NCBI GenBank assembly: GCA_036141575.1
Contig: JAYZXF010000016.1
Location: forward strand, 1 to 64,000
From: Pseudomonadota bacterium
Lineage (GTDB): Bacteria; Pseudomonadota; Alphaproteobacteria; UBA2136; JAPKEQ01
DNA length: 64,000 nt
Direction: 5' to 3'
The stretch's first letter is position 1; the number at the start of each line of letters is the position of its first letter. Both the position numbers and the translations under genes were made by a program. The notes under the pieces are model-generated. The model had not been told where the DNA came from, ran no database searches, and saw nothing but the letters and a program-made list of their open reading frames with translations. Shown piece after piece: positions 41,013 through 49,695 of the stretch.

Positions 41013-41645
41013 ATGATTCCCGTTCCCTTTCGCATTTCCGCGTTTCCCTTCTTTGCTCTGCGTGAAAAAGCCTGCTTTACGCATGGATTCACAGAGCTGA
41101 AAGAACAGGAAATTCTCGGCGCTTATACAAGCTTTACCCCCTCTGAGATGCAGGAACACTTTGGCGATGAGCTGACCAGCTTGAATCACCACCCGTTCCA
41201 AGAGCTTTACCGCATCAACAGCGCAGACGGCCTCACGCTGCGTACCACCCAACACGACAGCGACGATGCCGCCTTCGTCGAATGGATGGAAGGTTTTGTT
41301 TTGAAGAATCAAGACAACCCCTACGTCCCCAAAGTGCGTAGCTATGCGCGGTTCAACACTGGAAGAACCATCACCATCATGGAAGATCTCAGCCTCCTGC
41401 CCCATGAAAGGGGCATTAATACCGAGGTTCAAAATCTCAGCTGTTTTCTGTTGAGTTGTTTCTCTGACGAAAAACACCTCGTACGCGAGGCCCTTCGCGA
41501 AGGCTACGATGAGAAAACCTTGCTCGCAGCTCTGATCTTTATCAAGAAATACTCAGGGCACAACTCAAACCGCTATTCCCTTGGCATACAATCCTGCCTC
41601 GATCGGCAAGGCCAATTTGTGTTCTTGGACCCGCTTGTCGCCTAA
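41013..41645 (+). CDS. Small kinase-fold-like protein, family member E
   Basis: 210 aa; ATG after TTGGAG. Family blocks: WMEGFVLKNQDNPYVPKV, YARFNTGRTITIMEDL, and terminal QFVFLDPLVA with D206. The glycine loop and lysine strand are degraded (R77 at the Lys position; LYRINSADG instead of the loop), and the N of the catalytic-loop-like motif is lost (SLGIQSCLDRQ). It is the best pseudokinase candidate. Identical terminators suggest tandem duplication with member D. Confidence 0.75.
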   Translation: MIPVPFRISAFPFFALREKACFTHGFTELKEQEILGAYTSFTPSEMQEHFGDELTSLNHHPFQELYRINSADGLTLRTTQHDSDDAAFVEWMEGFVLKNQDNPYVPKVRSYARFNTGRTITIMEDLSLLPHERGINTEVQNLSCFLLSCFSDEKHLVREALREGYDEKTLLAALIFIKKYSGHNSNRYSLGIQSCLDRQGQFVFLDPLVA

Positions 41646-41656
41646 GCTATCAATCG

Positions 41657-41688
41657 AAAAAGCCCCCATCTCGGGGGCTTTTTTTTAT
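41657..41688 (+). terminator. Intrinsic terminator, same sequence as at 40899
   Basis: AAAAAGCCCCC-ATCTC-GGGGGCTTTTTTTT; TCGA in the spacer. Confidence 0.85.
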
Positions 41689-41696
41689 ATCTTATG

Positions 41697-42890
<1,194 letters not shown>

Positions 42891-42927
42891 TTAGCGTGTC
42901 CTTTTAAATGAGAGATAAGGCAAAACT

Positions 42928-43731
42928 ATGTCGACCTCAGAAACTGAAATTCTCCCTGTAGAGAAGTTCAAACACTTTTTAGACACCACCCTCACCATTG
43001 GTATATATGGTGATGTTGGCGTGACCTCTCACACCTATAACAGTGCCCTTTACGGCCTGATGCAGGTACTTGGTACAGGCGTGACATATAAACTGCTGAA
43101 AGCGCCTGAGGTGATCTCTGGTACATGGCGTGAAGACGTAGACATCTTTGTTATGCCCGGCGGTGCAACCACTCCAATGCATGAGAAGCTCACAGAAGTT
43201 GGCTGCGCCCAAATTCGCGAATACGTGAATGACGGCGGTAGATACATTGGTTTTTGTGCTGGGGCTTACTTTGGCGCAGCATTTGTTGAGTTTGCCAAAG
43301 GCGATCCTGACCTTGAGCGTATCACTGAGCGTGAGCTTGGCTTCTACCCTGGTACGGCCATTGGCCCTGTGTTTGCTGGCTTTAAATACCATGAGCTCAA
43401 AAAGAGCCTTGCGGTACGTCTCAACTTCCCTGAGCAGAAGTACAACACGCATTTCTCTTACTTCAACGGTGGCTGCTACTTCCAGGATGCTGCAAAATAT
43501 GACAACACCAAAGTCATTAGCACATATCCTGAAAAGCAAGATAAAGCCGCCATCATTATGTGTACAGCAGGAGACGGTAAAGCCCTTCTCTGTGGTCCGC
43601 ATATTGAGTACGTGCCAGAATTGCTTCCGCCTGAAGTACCTGCAGATGTCATTCAAAAGCTGCTGAGTACCAAAGAGCAAAAACAAAACGCTCTCCAACT
43701 CATGATTGAAGAGCTGTTAAGCGAAAATTAA
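42928..43731 (+). CDS. BPL_N-type class I amidotransferase-like protein
   Basis: 267 aa. Class-I glutamine-amidotransferase-like fold: IGIYGDVGVT, FVMPGGAT, nucleophile elbow GGRYIGFCAGAYFG with C110, and CGPHIEY with the His. Matches the N-terminal domain found in biotin-protein ligases (BPL_N) and in stand-alone proteins; here no ligase domain follows. Actual reaction unknown. The ribosome binding site AAGGC is weak. The stop codon abuts the terminator with no ACGA/TCGA spacer, so it is not a typical cassette. Confidence 0.85.
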   Translation: MSTSETEILPVEKFKHFLDTTLTIGIYGDVGVTSHTYNSALYGLMQVLGTGVTYKLLKAPEVISGTWREDVDIFVMPGGATTPMHEKLTEVGCAQIREYVNDGGRYIGFCAGAYFGAAFVEFAKGDPDLERITERELGFYPGTAIGPVFAGFKYHELKKSLAVRLNFPEQKYNTHFSYFNGGCYFQDAAKYDNTKVISTYPEKQDKAAIIMCTAGDGKALLCGPHIEYVPELLPPEVPADVIQKLLSTKEQKQNALQLMIEELLSEN

Positions 43732-43757
43732 AAAGCCCCCGAAATGGGGGCTTTTTG
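43731..43757 (+). terminator. Intrinsic terminator
   Basis: AAAAGCCCCC/GGGGGCTTTTT starting at the stop codon itself. Confidence 0.85.
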
Positions 43758-43759
43758 CC

Positions 43760-43790
43760 CTTGAATTTCTTATAAAGAATCACCATATAT
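43760..43790 (+). promoter_or_regulatory. Sigma-32-like promoter
   Basis: CCCTTGAAT - 16 nt - CCATATAT. Confidence 0.6.
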
Positions 43791-43858
43791 CAACCACTGA
43801 ATCAACCTGCGCACCTTTTATCACCACCTTTTGGTGCGCCCTTTCTATGGAGACATCT

Positions 43859-44338
43859 ATGTCGAGAACAATTGTTGAAGGCTTCCACAAAGGCAGCGCT
43901 CATGAGCTTGCAACTCTGCTGATGGAGCGGACCATTGAAGAGATTCATGTTCCTGCCAAAGGCAACGTGGATTTCATTGCCTTCAAGCTGGACGGCAATG
44001 ACAAACTCACCATCCTGCAGCTGGCCAACAGCCTGAGTGCAGGCAATGATGGTGAGATCAAACTGATCTGCACCAACTGGCACATTGGCCGTCCTGGCGA
44101 CTTCACCAAGTCACCTGTGGTGCGTGTGGAAGAAGAGGTTCGCCTCTCCGCCATCCACTACAAAATTTGGTGCGGCAATCACGTACCGATCGAGATTACC
44201 ATTTTCTCGAGCAGTGAAGAAACGGTTCTGCTGCGCGACGCAGGCCTGGTCAAAGAATTTGACAACTGGGACGCTGAAACGCTGAAGCTGAAGCACAACT
44301 TCATCACCGACACCATGCGCCACGAACAGGCCGCATAA
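43859..44338 (+). CDS. Unknown 159-aa beta-rich cytoplasmic protein (cluster protein 1)
   Basis: Start at the ATG after GGAGACATCT; the earlier ATG overlaps GGAG. Alternating strands (FIAFKLDGNDKLTILQL, GEIKLICTNWHI, VPIEITIFSSSEET) with a helical C-terminus. No signal peptide. Similar in style to the cluster proteins at 44942, 45779, 46700 and 47248: a strand with (T/A)I-x-x-I or KxIxxI followed by ITIxxxxxEE-type strands. Unknown function. Confidence 0.8.
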   Translation: MSRTIVEGFHKGSAHELATLLMERTIEEIHVPAKGNVDFIAFKLDGNDKLTILQLANSLSAGNDGEIKLICTNWHIGRPGDFTKSPVVRVEEEVRLSAIHYKIWCGNHVPIEITIFSSSEETVLLRDAGLVKEFDNWDAETLKLKHNFITDTMRHEQAA

Positions 44339-44357
44339 CACTGCAAAACGAGTAACT

Positions 44358-44379
44358 AAGCCCCTACGGGGGCTTTTTT
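44358..44379 (+). terminator. Intrinsic terminator
   Basis: AAGCCCC/GGGGGCTT then T5; ACGA in the spacer. Confidence 0.75.
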
Positions 44380-44480
44380 ACATCGTCAGGTTCTGCTTTC
44401 GCTCTTTTATTTTGTAAATATAAAATTTACACTTAGGTGCTTCCCCATGTATGACTTCCCTCCCTAATAGGCCAACACCT

Positions 44481-44510
44481 ATTGTATTCCCTACAGACCA
44501 TCCCCATAAC
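44481..44510 (+). promoter_or_regulatory. Sigma-32-like promoter of a three-gene cassette
   Basis: ATTGTAT - 14 nt - CCCCATAAC. Confidence 0.55.
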
Positions 44511-44555
44511 TTAAGGTACAACAACTCTTTCTGACCATTTTTGGAGGGCTTACCT

Positions 44556-44756
44556 ATGCGTAACCTTATGAATACCACTGCCATCATTGGCACCGCCTGT
44601 CACTTGGCTTTGGGAGCTGATGCTTTGGTTCCCCAGTACGAACCATTTCGGCAAGGCAGCTTTATGATGCTTGGCGACAACATTGTGGCGCTGGCCAGTG
44701 ACCACCTGAGTACTCAGGAGGTTTACACCCCTGCCAACCTGAATGAAGCTGCATAA
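44556..44756 (+). CDS. Unknown 66-aa protein, first gene of small operon
   Basis: ATG after GGAGG. Residues 5-22 (MNTTAIIGTACHLALGAD) are moderately hydrophobic, not a convincing signal peptide. The remainder is polar, with a strand-like SFMMLGDNIVALASD. The TAA stop overlaps the next ATG. Unknown function. Confidence 0.65.
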   Translation: MRNLMNTTAIIGTACHLALGADALVPQYEPFRQGSFMMLGDNIVALASDHLSTQEVYTPANLNEAA

Positions 44757-44926
44757 TGAAAGCAGCCCTCACCACGGCAGAGCGCAATGCGCTCATGCCG
44801 TTCTCAACCATCTATGTGCATAAGCGCGGCAGTGTTGCCGTGCTGAACGCACACACCGCTATGGCAAACGGCACAAAGCTGTTCTGCCTGTTTTACCCTG
44901 TTAAACCTGCGGCAAACCAGCCGTAA
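44756..44926 (+). CDS. Unknown 56-aa protein, translationally coupled
   Basis: Too short for most gene finders but well supported: its ATG overlaps the previous stop (TAATG), its frame is CTG/GC-rich like the neighbours, and it ends 15 nt before the next start. Sequence begins MKAALTTAERNALMPFSTIY and has VHKRGSVAVLNAH in the middle. No recognised family. Confidence 0.6.
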   Translation: MKAALTTAERNALMPFSTIYVHKRGSVAVLNAHTAMANGTKLFCLFYPVKPAANQP

Positions 44927-44941
44927 CCTTTGGAGACACAC

Positions 44942-45631
44942 ATGTCCAATATCACCATTGATCGCACTCAAATTCGTGAAGCTCTGTGGGGCAGCTCGTT
45001 TCAAGAGGTGCGCGTCAGTCCCAAGGCTATCGCCTTCATAGACACCTATGACAACATCAATCACATCTTCGAACCGCAAAACGCGGTCATCGTTGAAGTG
45101 GTCAATGGCGGTTCGCCATGCTGGCAGTACGTGAATGGCATCCAGCCCAAAGACATACAACATGCAGAACCCTTTGGCTGGTTTGAGGTGGAAACCACCC
45201 TTGAAGACTCTGTTGAGCTTCCCTTTCTGGGCGGCAAGATTGTCACCATCAGGGTTGTTGATGCCGATCTCATGGGTGGTATTCTGCCGATTGAGATCAA
45301 ACTCTACGCCCGTGACAAGGACGCAGAGGTCAGCCTCACACGCGCTTTCCGTGATGATGAAGATATGCTTCTTACCATGTGCCAACCTGTCAGGTACATG
45401 CAAGTGAGCATGCCAGTGAAGATCGGCAGCGAAGCCCTGAGCATCAGTGATCTCGTGGAAAAGAACAACGCTTTTGCCGAGTCTCTGGAAGAAGAGGACG
45501 ACCAGCCTGAAATTGGCCAAGGCATGAGCCTTGGTGATTTGCTGACCAAGCATTTGACAGACAAAAGCCAAGAAGGCATCCAACAGGACCCAAACGCCCT
45601 GTGGTTAGAACCAGACTGGCGCATCGATTAA
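44942..45631 (+). CDS. Unknown 229-aa beta-rich acidic protein (cluster protein 2)
   Basis: ATG after TTGGAG. An N-terminal half of strands (QEVRVSPKAIAFIDTYD, NAVIVEVVNGG), a middle block VTIRVVDADLMGGILPIEIKLYARDKDAE comparable to VPIEITIF in cluster protein 1, then an acidic, probably flexible C-terminus (EEEDDQPEIGQG). Soluble. Third gene of a unit with the 66- and 56-aa proteins. Unknown function. Confidence 0.78.
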   Translation: MSNITIDRTQIREALWGSSFQEVRVSPKAIAFIDTYDNINHIFEPQNAVIVEVVNGGSPCWQYVNGIQPKDIQHAEPFGWFEVETTLEDSVELPFLGGKIVTIRVVDADLMGGILPIEIKLYARDKDAEVSLTRAFRDDEDMLLTMCQPVRYMQVSMPVKIGSEALSISDLVEKNNAFAESLEEEDDQPEIGQGMSLGDLLTKHLTDKSQEGIQQDPNALWLEPDWRID

Positions 45632-45640
45632 AAAACATAG

Positions 45641-45671
45641 AAAAGTCCCCTCCGGGGGGCTTTTCTTTTTT
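45641..45671 (+). terminator. Intrinsic terminator
   Basis: GAAAAGTCCCC/GGGGGGCTTTTC then T6. ATCGAT here precedes and overlaps the stop codon. Confidence 0.85.
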
Positions 45672-45682
45672 GCTTCACAAGC

Positions 45683-45713
45683 CTTGAATTTCGGATTTTC
45701 ATAACCATAATTT
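45683..45713 (+). promoter_or_regulatory. Sigma-32-like promoter
   Basis: GCCTTGAAT - 15 nt - CCATAATTT, followed by AACTATC. Confidence 0.65.
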
Positions 45714-45778
45714 AACTATCAACCCATTCCCTCTTTCTTAGGGGGCTATCTTTTACCGACTTACCTATGGAGGAATCT

Positions 45779-46564
45779 ATGTCGGATTTTGGAAACAAGC
45801 TGGCCGCGGCACTGACTGGTAACGACGCATTTGTCAACCGCCCCAAAGGCGAAGGCACTGTGTCCGTCAACGGCCAGATTGCGTCTTCTGGAGAGGAGCT
45901 GCTGGAAAACACCCATCACCGCACATTGGTGAACGCCATGGAAGAAAAAGTGATCACGGGCATCACCGTGGACACCATCGGCCGGAGCATCACCTTTCAA
46001 CGTGATGGCGAGGACGATATCGTCGCAAGCTTCCTGCATGGGGACCGTAAAGCGCAAATCATCCAAGTGGTGGCGCCGAAAACCATGGGAGAGTTCCAGA
46101 TTTGTGAAGTGCTCAAATACTCGCAAGAGGTCACAGGGTACTCCACACGTAACGGCGAACCCACCTACCCCGGCTTCACGGGCATGATGACGCGCATCAC
46201 CATCACACAGACATCGTTTGAAGAAAGCGATGCCATTGATATCTGGATTCTGTCTCCCGAGGCAACCCAGCCGTATCAGTGTGATGAGCTGGTGGTGAAG
46301 GACTTGGTTGACACTGTCGACCACGATCATCAGGAACTGAGCCCTCTGTCTCTCAGCTCGCAAAGCACCTACTTCAATTACGCATGGTGGGATTGCTGCC
46401 CAGACCTGCGCATCCCTTCCGCCGTTGAGATGGAAATTGCAAACGCCTATGCAGCGATTGATGCTGAGCAGGACGCTCTGGAAAACATCAACAACCAAGC
46501 AGAAGCGGAAGCCTTTGCCGAAGAACAGGCAAGAGACGATGCCGATAACCATTGGCATCCCTAA
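45779..46564 (+). CDS. Unknown 261-aa acidic protein (cluster protein 3)
   Basis: ATG after GGAGG. Core strands EEKVITGITVDTIGRSITFQRDGED and GMMTRITITQTSFEESDAIDIWIL parallel blocks in cluster proteins 2, 4 and 5. The C-terminal 60 residues are helical and Ala/Glu/Asp-rich (a repeated EAEAFAEEQARDDADN pattern). Contains a WWDCCPDL motif with adjacent Cys. No export signal. Largest member of the group; unknown function. Confidence 0.78.
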   Translation: MSDFGNKLAAALTGNDAFVNRPKGEGTVSVNGQIASSGEELLENTHHRTLVNAMEEKVITGITVDTIGRSITFQRDGEDDIVASFLHGDRKAQIIQVVAPKTMGEFQICEVLKYSQEVTGYSTRNGEPTYPGFTGMMTRITITQTSFEESDAIDIWILSPEATQPYQCDELVVKDLVDTVDHDHQELSPLSLSSQSTYFNYAWWDCCPDLRIPSAVEMEIANAYAAIDAEQDALENINNQAEAEAFAEEQARDDADNHWHP

Positions 46565-46576
46565 GCGATAAAACAT

Positions 46577-46606
46577 AAAAACACCCCCGCAAGGGGGTGT
46601 TTTTGT
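46577..46606 (+). terminator. Intrinsic terminator
   Basis: AAAACACCCCC/GGGGGTGTTTTT; CGAT in the spacer. Confidence 0.85.
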
Positions 46607-46616
46607 TTATAGAGGC

Positions 46617-46647
46617 GTTGAAAATGGAAAAATAATCCTCATAATTT
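46617..46647 (+). promoter_or_regulatory. Sigma-32-like promoter
   Basis: CGTTGAAA - about 14 nt - CTCATAATTT, then AACCATC. Confidence 0.6.
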
Positions 46648-46699
46648 AACCATCCAAACGCATTATGCGTGCCTTTTTTTCTAACATTGGAGATCCTTT

Positions 46700-47128
46700 A
46701 TGGGACTGACTTTCCTTCGTGAATTGAACGATGTACTGGTTGGCAAGCAGCTAGACTTCATCAACAAAACGACCGACGACCAGTTCCTCACATTTGTGAC
46801 GGACGAAGGCGACGGCCTGCCCCACACCTATGGCTTTGCCGTACGGGGCACAGAAACAGCTCGTATTTCGGCTGTTATCAATACAACTTACGGCCTCGGC
46901 TACAAAGTGGCCGCCGTCAGCATGCTGCGCTTTGACAGCACCACACGCATCACTCTGATCATGGATCAAGATGAACGTGGAGGCAGCGAACGCATCAACA
47001 TTGATGTGAAATGCGGTGATGACGGCTATGCTCCGGTTCTGCGCTTTGTAGAACCGGCGCAATACCCTGAATCCGCCCTGTACATTCAAAATGTCCGCAC
47101 GGACTATGAAGAATATGCAGCCGCCTGA
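46700..47128 (+). CDS. Unknown 142-aa beta-rich protein (cluster protein 4)
   Basis: ATG after TTGGAG. Opens with a helix (FLRELNDVLVGKQLDFI), then DDQFLTFVTDEGDGLPHTYGF, KVAAVSMLRFDSTTRITLIMDQDE and a strand pair. The order GK-x-(L/I)-x-x-I ... (L/I)TF(V/I)TDEG ... ITLIMDxDE resembles cluster protein 5 (GKTIKAIES, ITFITDEGEPF, DFLMESDE). Soluble, monocistronic, unknown function. Confidence 0.8.
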   Translation: MGLTFLRELNDVLVGKQLDFINKTTDDQFLTFVTDEGDGLPHTYGFAVRGTETARISAVINTTYGLGYKVAAVSMLRFDSTTRITLIMDQDERGGSERINIDVKCGDDGYAPVLRFVEPAQYPESALYIQNVRTDYEEYAAA

Positions 47129-47137
47129 ACGATGATG

Positions 47138-47166
47138 AAAGAGCCCCTGTTAAGGGGCTCTTTTAC
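47138..47166 (+). terminator. Intrinsic terminator
   Basis: AAAGAGCCCCT/AGGGGCTCTTTT; ACGAT follows the stop codon. Confidence 0.85.
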
Positions 47167-47178
47167 TTGCTTCACTCC

Positions 47179-47210
47179 CTTGAATTTCGCTCAATCATAC
47201 CCATACTATA
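47179..47210 (+). promoter_or_regulatory. Sigma-32-like promoter
   Basis: TCCCTTGAAT - 14 nt - CCCATACTATA, then ACTATC. Confidence 0.7.
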
Positions 47211-47247
47211 ACTATCAATAACTTTCACTTTTAGCTAGGAGGACACC

Positions 47248-47760
47248 ATGTCCCGCACTCTTGAAGCACTTCGTACTGCCGCAAACACTGCTTGCATCAC
47301 AGGTAACTTTTCAGCCGCTCGCTGCTTTGCATCGGCCATGCGCGCAGCCAGCAAAGTTCAGTCTTTCGATGGTATGGAAATCATGAATGGCAAAACCATC
47401 AAGGCCATCGAATCCGACATCGTGCAGGATGGTGAACATCGCTACGGCATCACGTTCATCACCGATGAAGGGGAACCTTTCACCTTCACCTGCTCAGGCA
47501 TTGACGGCCAGCTGCTGGACGAAGAATCGTTCATCTCCACCATTCACGGTGTTCAGGGCATGATCGGCAAAACCGTTCACAGCCTCAGCCATGTGGATTT
47601 CCTGATGGAAAGCGATGAGCGCCGCGGCGCCTACACGCTGACGGCCACCGATGGCACTGAACTGAACATCGTCGTGGTGACGAAAGGGCCGGAAAAAACG
47701 GTTCTGCGCCACAATGATTTCGGCTGCCACTTCCACGCCCCTCTCAAAACGGATGTCTAA
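47248..47760 (+). CDS. Unknown 170-aa protein with duplicated beta unit (cluster protein 5)
   Basis: ATG after AGGAGG. A helical N-terminal 45 residues (ALRTAANTACITGNFSAARCF) precede two similar units: MNGKTIKAIESDIV..YGITFITDEGEPFTF and MIGKTVHSLSHVDFL..AYTLTATDGTELNIVV. Each is GK-(T/V)-x-x-(I/L) followed by strands with a TD(E/G)G turn, showing an internal duplication of the unit seen once in cluster protein 4. Unknown function; soluble. Confidence 0.8.
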   Translation: MSRTLEALRTAANTACITGNFSAARCFASAMRAASKVQSFDGMEIMNGKTIKAIESDIVQDGEHRYGITFITDEGEPFTFTCSGIDGQLLDEESFISTIHGVQGMIGKTVHSLSHVDFLMESDERRGAYTLTATDGTELNIVVVTKGPEKTVLRHNDFGCHFHAPLKTDV

Positions 47761-47771
47761 GACATCACACA

Positions 47772-47803
47772 AGAAAGCCCCCAACTGGGGGCTTTCTGCT
47801 TTT
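47772..47803. terminator. Bidirectional terminator
   Basis: AGAAAGCCCCC/GGGGGCTTTCT with T-rich flank. Confidence 0.85.
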
Positions 47804-48970
47804 CTATATCTTCACTTGAACTTTCTTAACCCCAAGCTTGGTACGAATTTTATATCTCAAAGGTGTTTCTACCCATGCATAGGCAATATGTGACGCCACC
47901 ATAATCGCTACAAAGATAAGCAGTAGATGAACTGTCATCACCTCAAAGTTATCTGCTGGCACACTGTCATATTCATCTTTAAAGAAATAAATCATCACGC
48001 GCGCAACAGGCTGATGCAGCAAGTACATTGCAAATGAGAGTTTACCGAGATGCATCAAAAATGGGTGTGCAAAGAAATTATGAACAGGGCCAGACATAAG
48101 AGACAGGCAAAGTACCATAAAAATAAGGCAAACCATATACGCCATTTTAGGGACGCCATAAATGCCATAAGCATCCAAAGACATCATCACACCAAGTAGG
48201 ATGAGAACACCCATAAACATAGCGTCCCACTTAAGACCTTTTGTCTGTTTAAAATGCTGATAGAGGCCATACACAAAAGCACCAGAAAGCAGTCCGAAAT
48301 TGGCACGTGCAAGTGCCCCATACCCGTGATCAATCATGAAATCTTTCACATAAAAATGCTGAACCACTCCGTAAAACGCACAGATAACCACAATAGAAAT
48401 CAATTGGATATATGTACTTTTTAAACGTGTAATGAAGAATAAGTAAAATGGAAACATCAGGTAATTAAAGAACTCTGCGCTGATCGACCAGGCAGGCCCA
48501 TTCCATGCAGATTTATTCTCTAAAACTCCCCATGAAGTTGTGAGTGTAAAGTTGGCCAGCCATGCCCAAGGTTCTACAACGCGGTAAGAGCTCCCCTCAA
48601 AGCCTTCTTGAATATCAACGTACTGCCAAACCCCTAGCATATACAAACCAACAATAAGTAAAAGAACCATGGCATAAAGCGGATAAACTCTTGCAAGCCT
48701 CACAACAAGAAAGTCTTTTACTTTCTTCAGCGTAATACCAGCTGCAAAACGATCCGCATAAAGGTGCATGAGTAAAAAACCAGTAATCATGAAAAAGATA
48801 TCAACACGGAAAGTGACCGTAACAAACGGCGCAAATTTCAGCTCATTAAAATACTGCGCAAATTTAGGTCCCACATCACCGTAGAGCATCATATTAGAGA
48901 GAATAACAAGCGCACAGAGGATAAATTTAATCCCTGTAAGAGGTGCGATAATTTCCTTAGATTTTGCCAT
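47804..48970 (-). CDS. Acyltransferase-3 (OafA/YrhL) family membrane protein
   Basis: 388 aa, about ten TM helices. N-terminal LTGIKFILCALVILSN, FRVDIFFMITGFLL, RLARVYPLYAMVLL and SISAEFFNYLMFP follow the acyltransferase-3 layout; the catalytic His that normally sits near residue 25 is not obvious (ALVILSNMM instead of HF/Y), which may affect activity. Family members O-acylate sugars of LPS or other glycans. Its start overlaps the stop of the cyclophilin gene, so the two are coupled. Confidence 0.85.
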   Translation of the reverse strand: MAKSKEIIAPLTGIKFILCALVILSNMMLYGDVGPKFAQYFNELKFAPFVTVTFRVDIFFMITGFLLMHLYADRFAAGITLKKVKDFLVVRLARVYPLYAMVLLLIVGLYMLGVWQYVDIQEGFEGSSYRVVEPWAWLANFTLTTSWGVLENKSAWNGPAWSISAEFFNYLMFPFYLFFITRLKSTYIQLISIVVICAFYGVVQHFYVKDFMIDHGYGALARANFGLLSGAFVYGLYQHFKQTKGLKWDAMFMGVLILLGVMMSLDAYGIYGVPKMAYMVCLIFMVLCLSLMSGPVHNFFAHPFLMHLGKLSFAMYLLHQPVARVMIYFFKDEYDSVPADNFEVMTVHLLLIFVAIMVASHIAYAWVETPLRYKIRTKLGVKKVQVKI

Positions 48971-49539
48971 TATTTAAAAGCAATACCAGGGTATTTAATA
49001 ATACGCATTTGACGGATACGGTCTCCCTTTGTCAGGCGATCCACAATATTTTGGCCTTTATTCACATGCCCTAGAATAGAGTACATGCCCTTTTGCGCAG
49101 GCGCATCACGCAGGAAAATAATGACTTGCTTATCACTTGGCAGGCCGTTTTCAAGGTTCGCCATCCCAATATCCATGTGTTGAATTTCACGGTATGACTC
49201 TTGCCCCACATGGAGCGGAAACTCAGCGTTATCCTCACCAACAGTACGGCGATCTCCAAACTGAAGCGCATAACCCGGCGCCATATGGTGAATCTGCAAA
49301 CCGTTGTAGTAGCCGTTTTCAACGTTTTTCAGGAAGTTTAGGCCAACACTTGGTGAGTTGTTATAAAGCGTAATATAAAAGCGGCCTGAGTCTGTTATGG
49401 CTTCAATAATATAACTATGTGTTGATGGAATAATGACCTTTGCTTTGGCATCCATTGCTACAAACAGGCACATTACTGCTAATGTTAAACGCATCATCCA
49501 CATCATAAGAGCGGGCTCACTTTCTTTATTATTACTCAT
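48970..49539 (-). CDS. Cyclophilin-type peptidyl-prolyl isomerase, exported
   Basis: 189 aa from MSNNKES; the frame extends another 31 residues upstream without support, and MMWMMRL is an alternative. A hydrophobic segment (RLTLAVMCLFVAMDAKA) looks like a signal peptide. The domain follows: ITDSGRFYITLYNNSPSVGLNFLKN, GYYNGLQIHHMAPGYALQFGD, VIIFLRDAP and YSILGHVNKGQNIVDRL. Typical FxxQ and other active-site residues are altered (AMVHP-like RxxP), so isomerase activity may be weak. Upstream partner of the acyltransferase. Confidence 0.8.
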   Translation of the reverse strand: MSNNKESEPALMMWMMRLTLAVMCLFVAMDAKAKVIIPSTHSYIIEAITDSGRFYITLYNNSPSVGLNFLKNVENGYYNGLQIHHMAPGYALQFGDRRTVGEDNAEFPLHVGQESYREIQHMDIGMANLENGLPSDKQVIIFLRDAPAQKGMYSILGHVNKGQNIVDRLTKGDRIRQMRIIKYPGIAFK

Positions 49540-49647
49540 CTTTAGTTTAGCAAAACTTGCCTTTTTTATTAAAAACAAACAGAGAACCTCAGACCTTAAA
49601 GAAAAACTTTCATCTACCTGTGATGTTTTCATACCTCTCTTTGTGTC

Positions 49648-49684
49648 ACAAAAAAAGAGGCACCATAACGGTGCCTCTTTTCTT
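49648..49684 (-). terminator. Terminator of the K+ channel gene
   Basis: AAAGAGGCACC/GGTGCCTCTTT; T7 on the minus strand. Confidence 0.85.
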
Positions 49685-49695
49685 CGTTTGAGAGT

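Noticed and set aside
44804-46576. Antisense frames of 259 and 271 codons in the beta-rich cluster
   Set aside because: Opposite genes have correct ribosome binding sites and flanking terminators; products look like reverse translations of acidic proteins.
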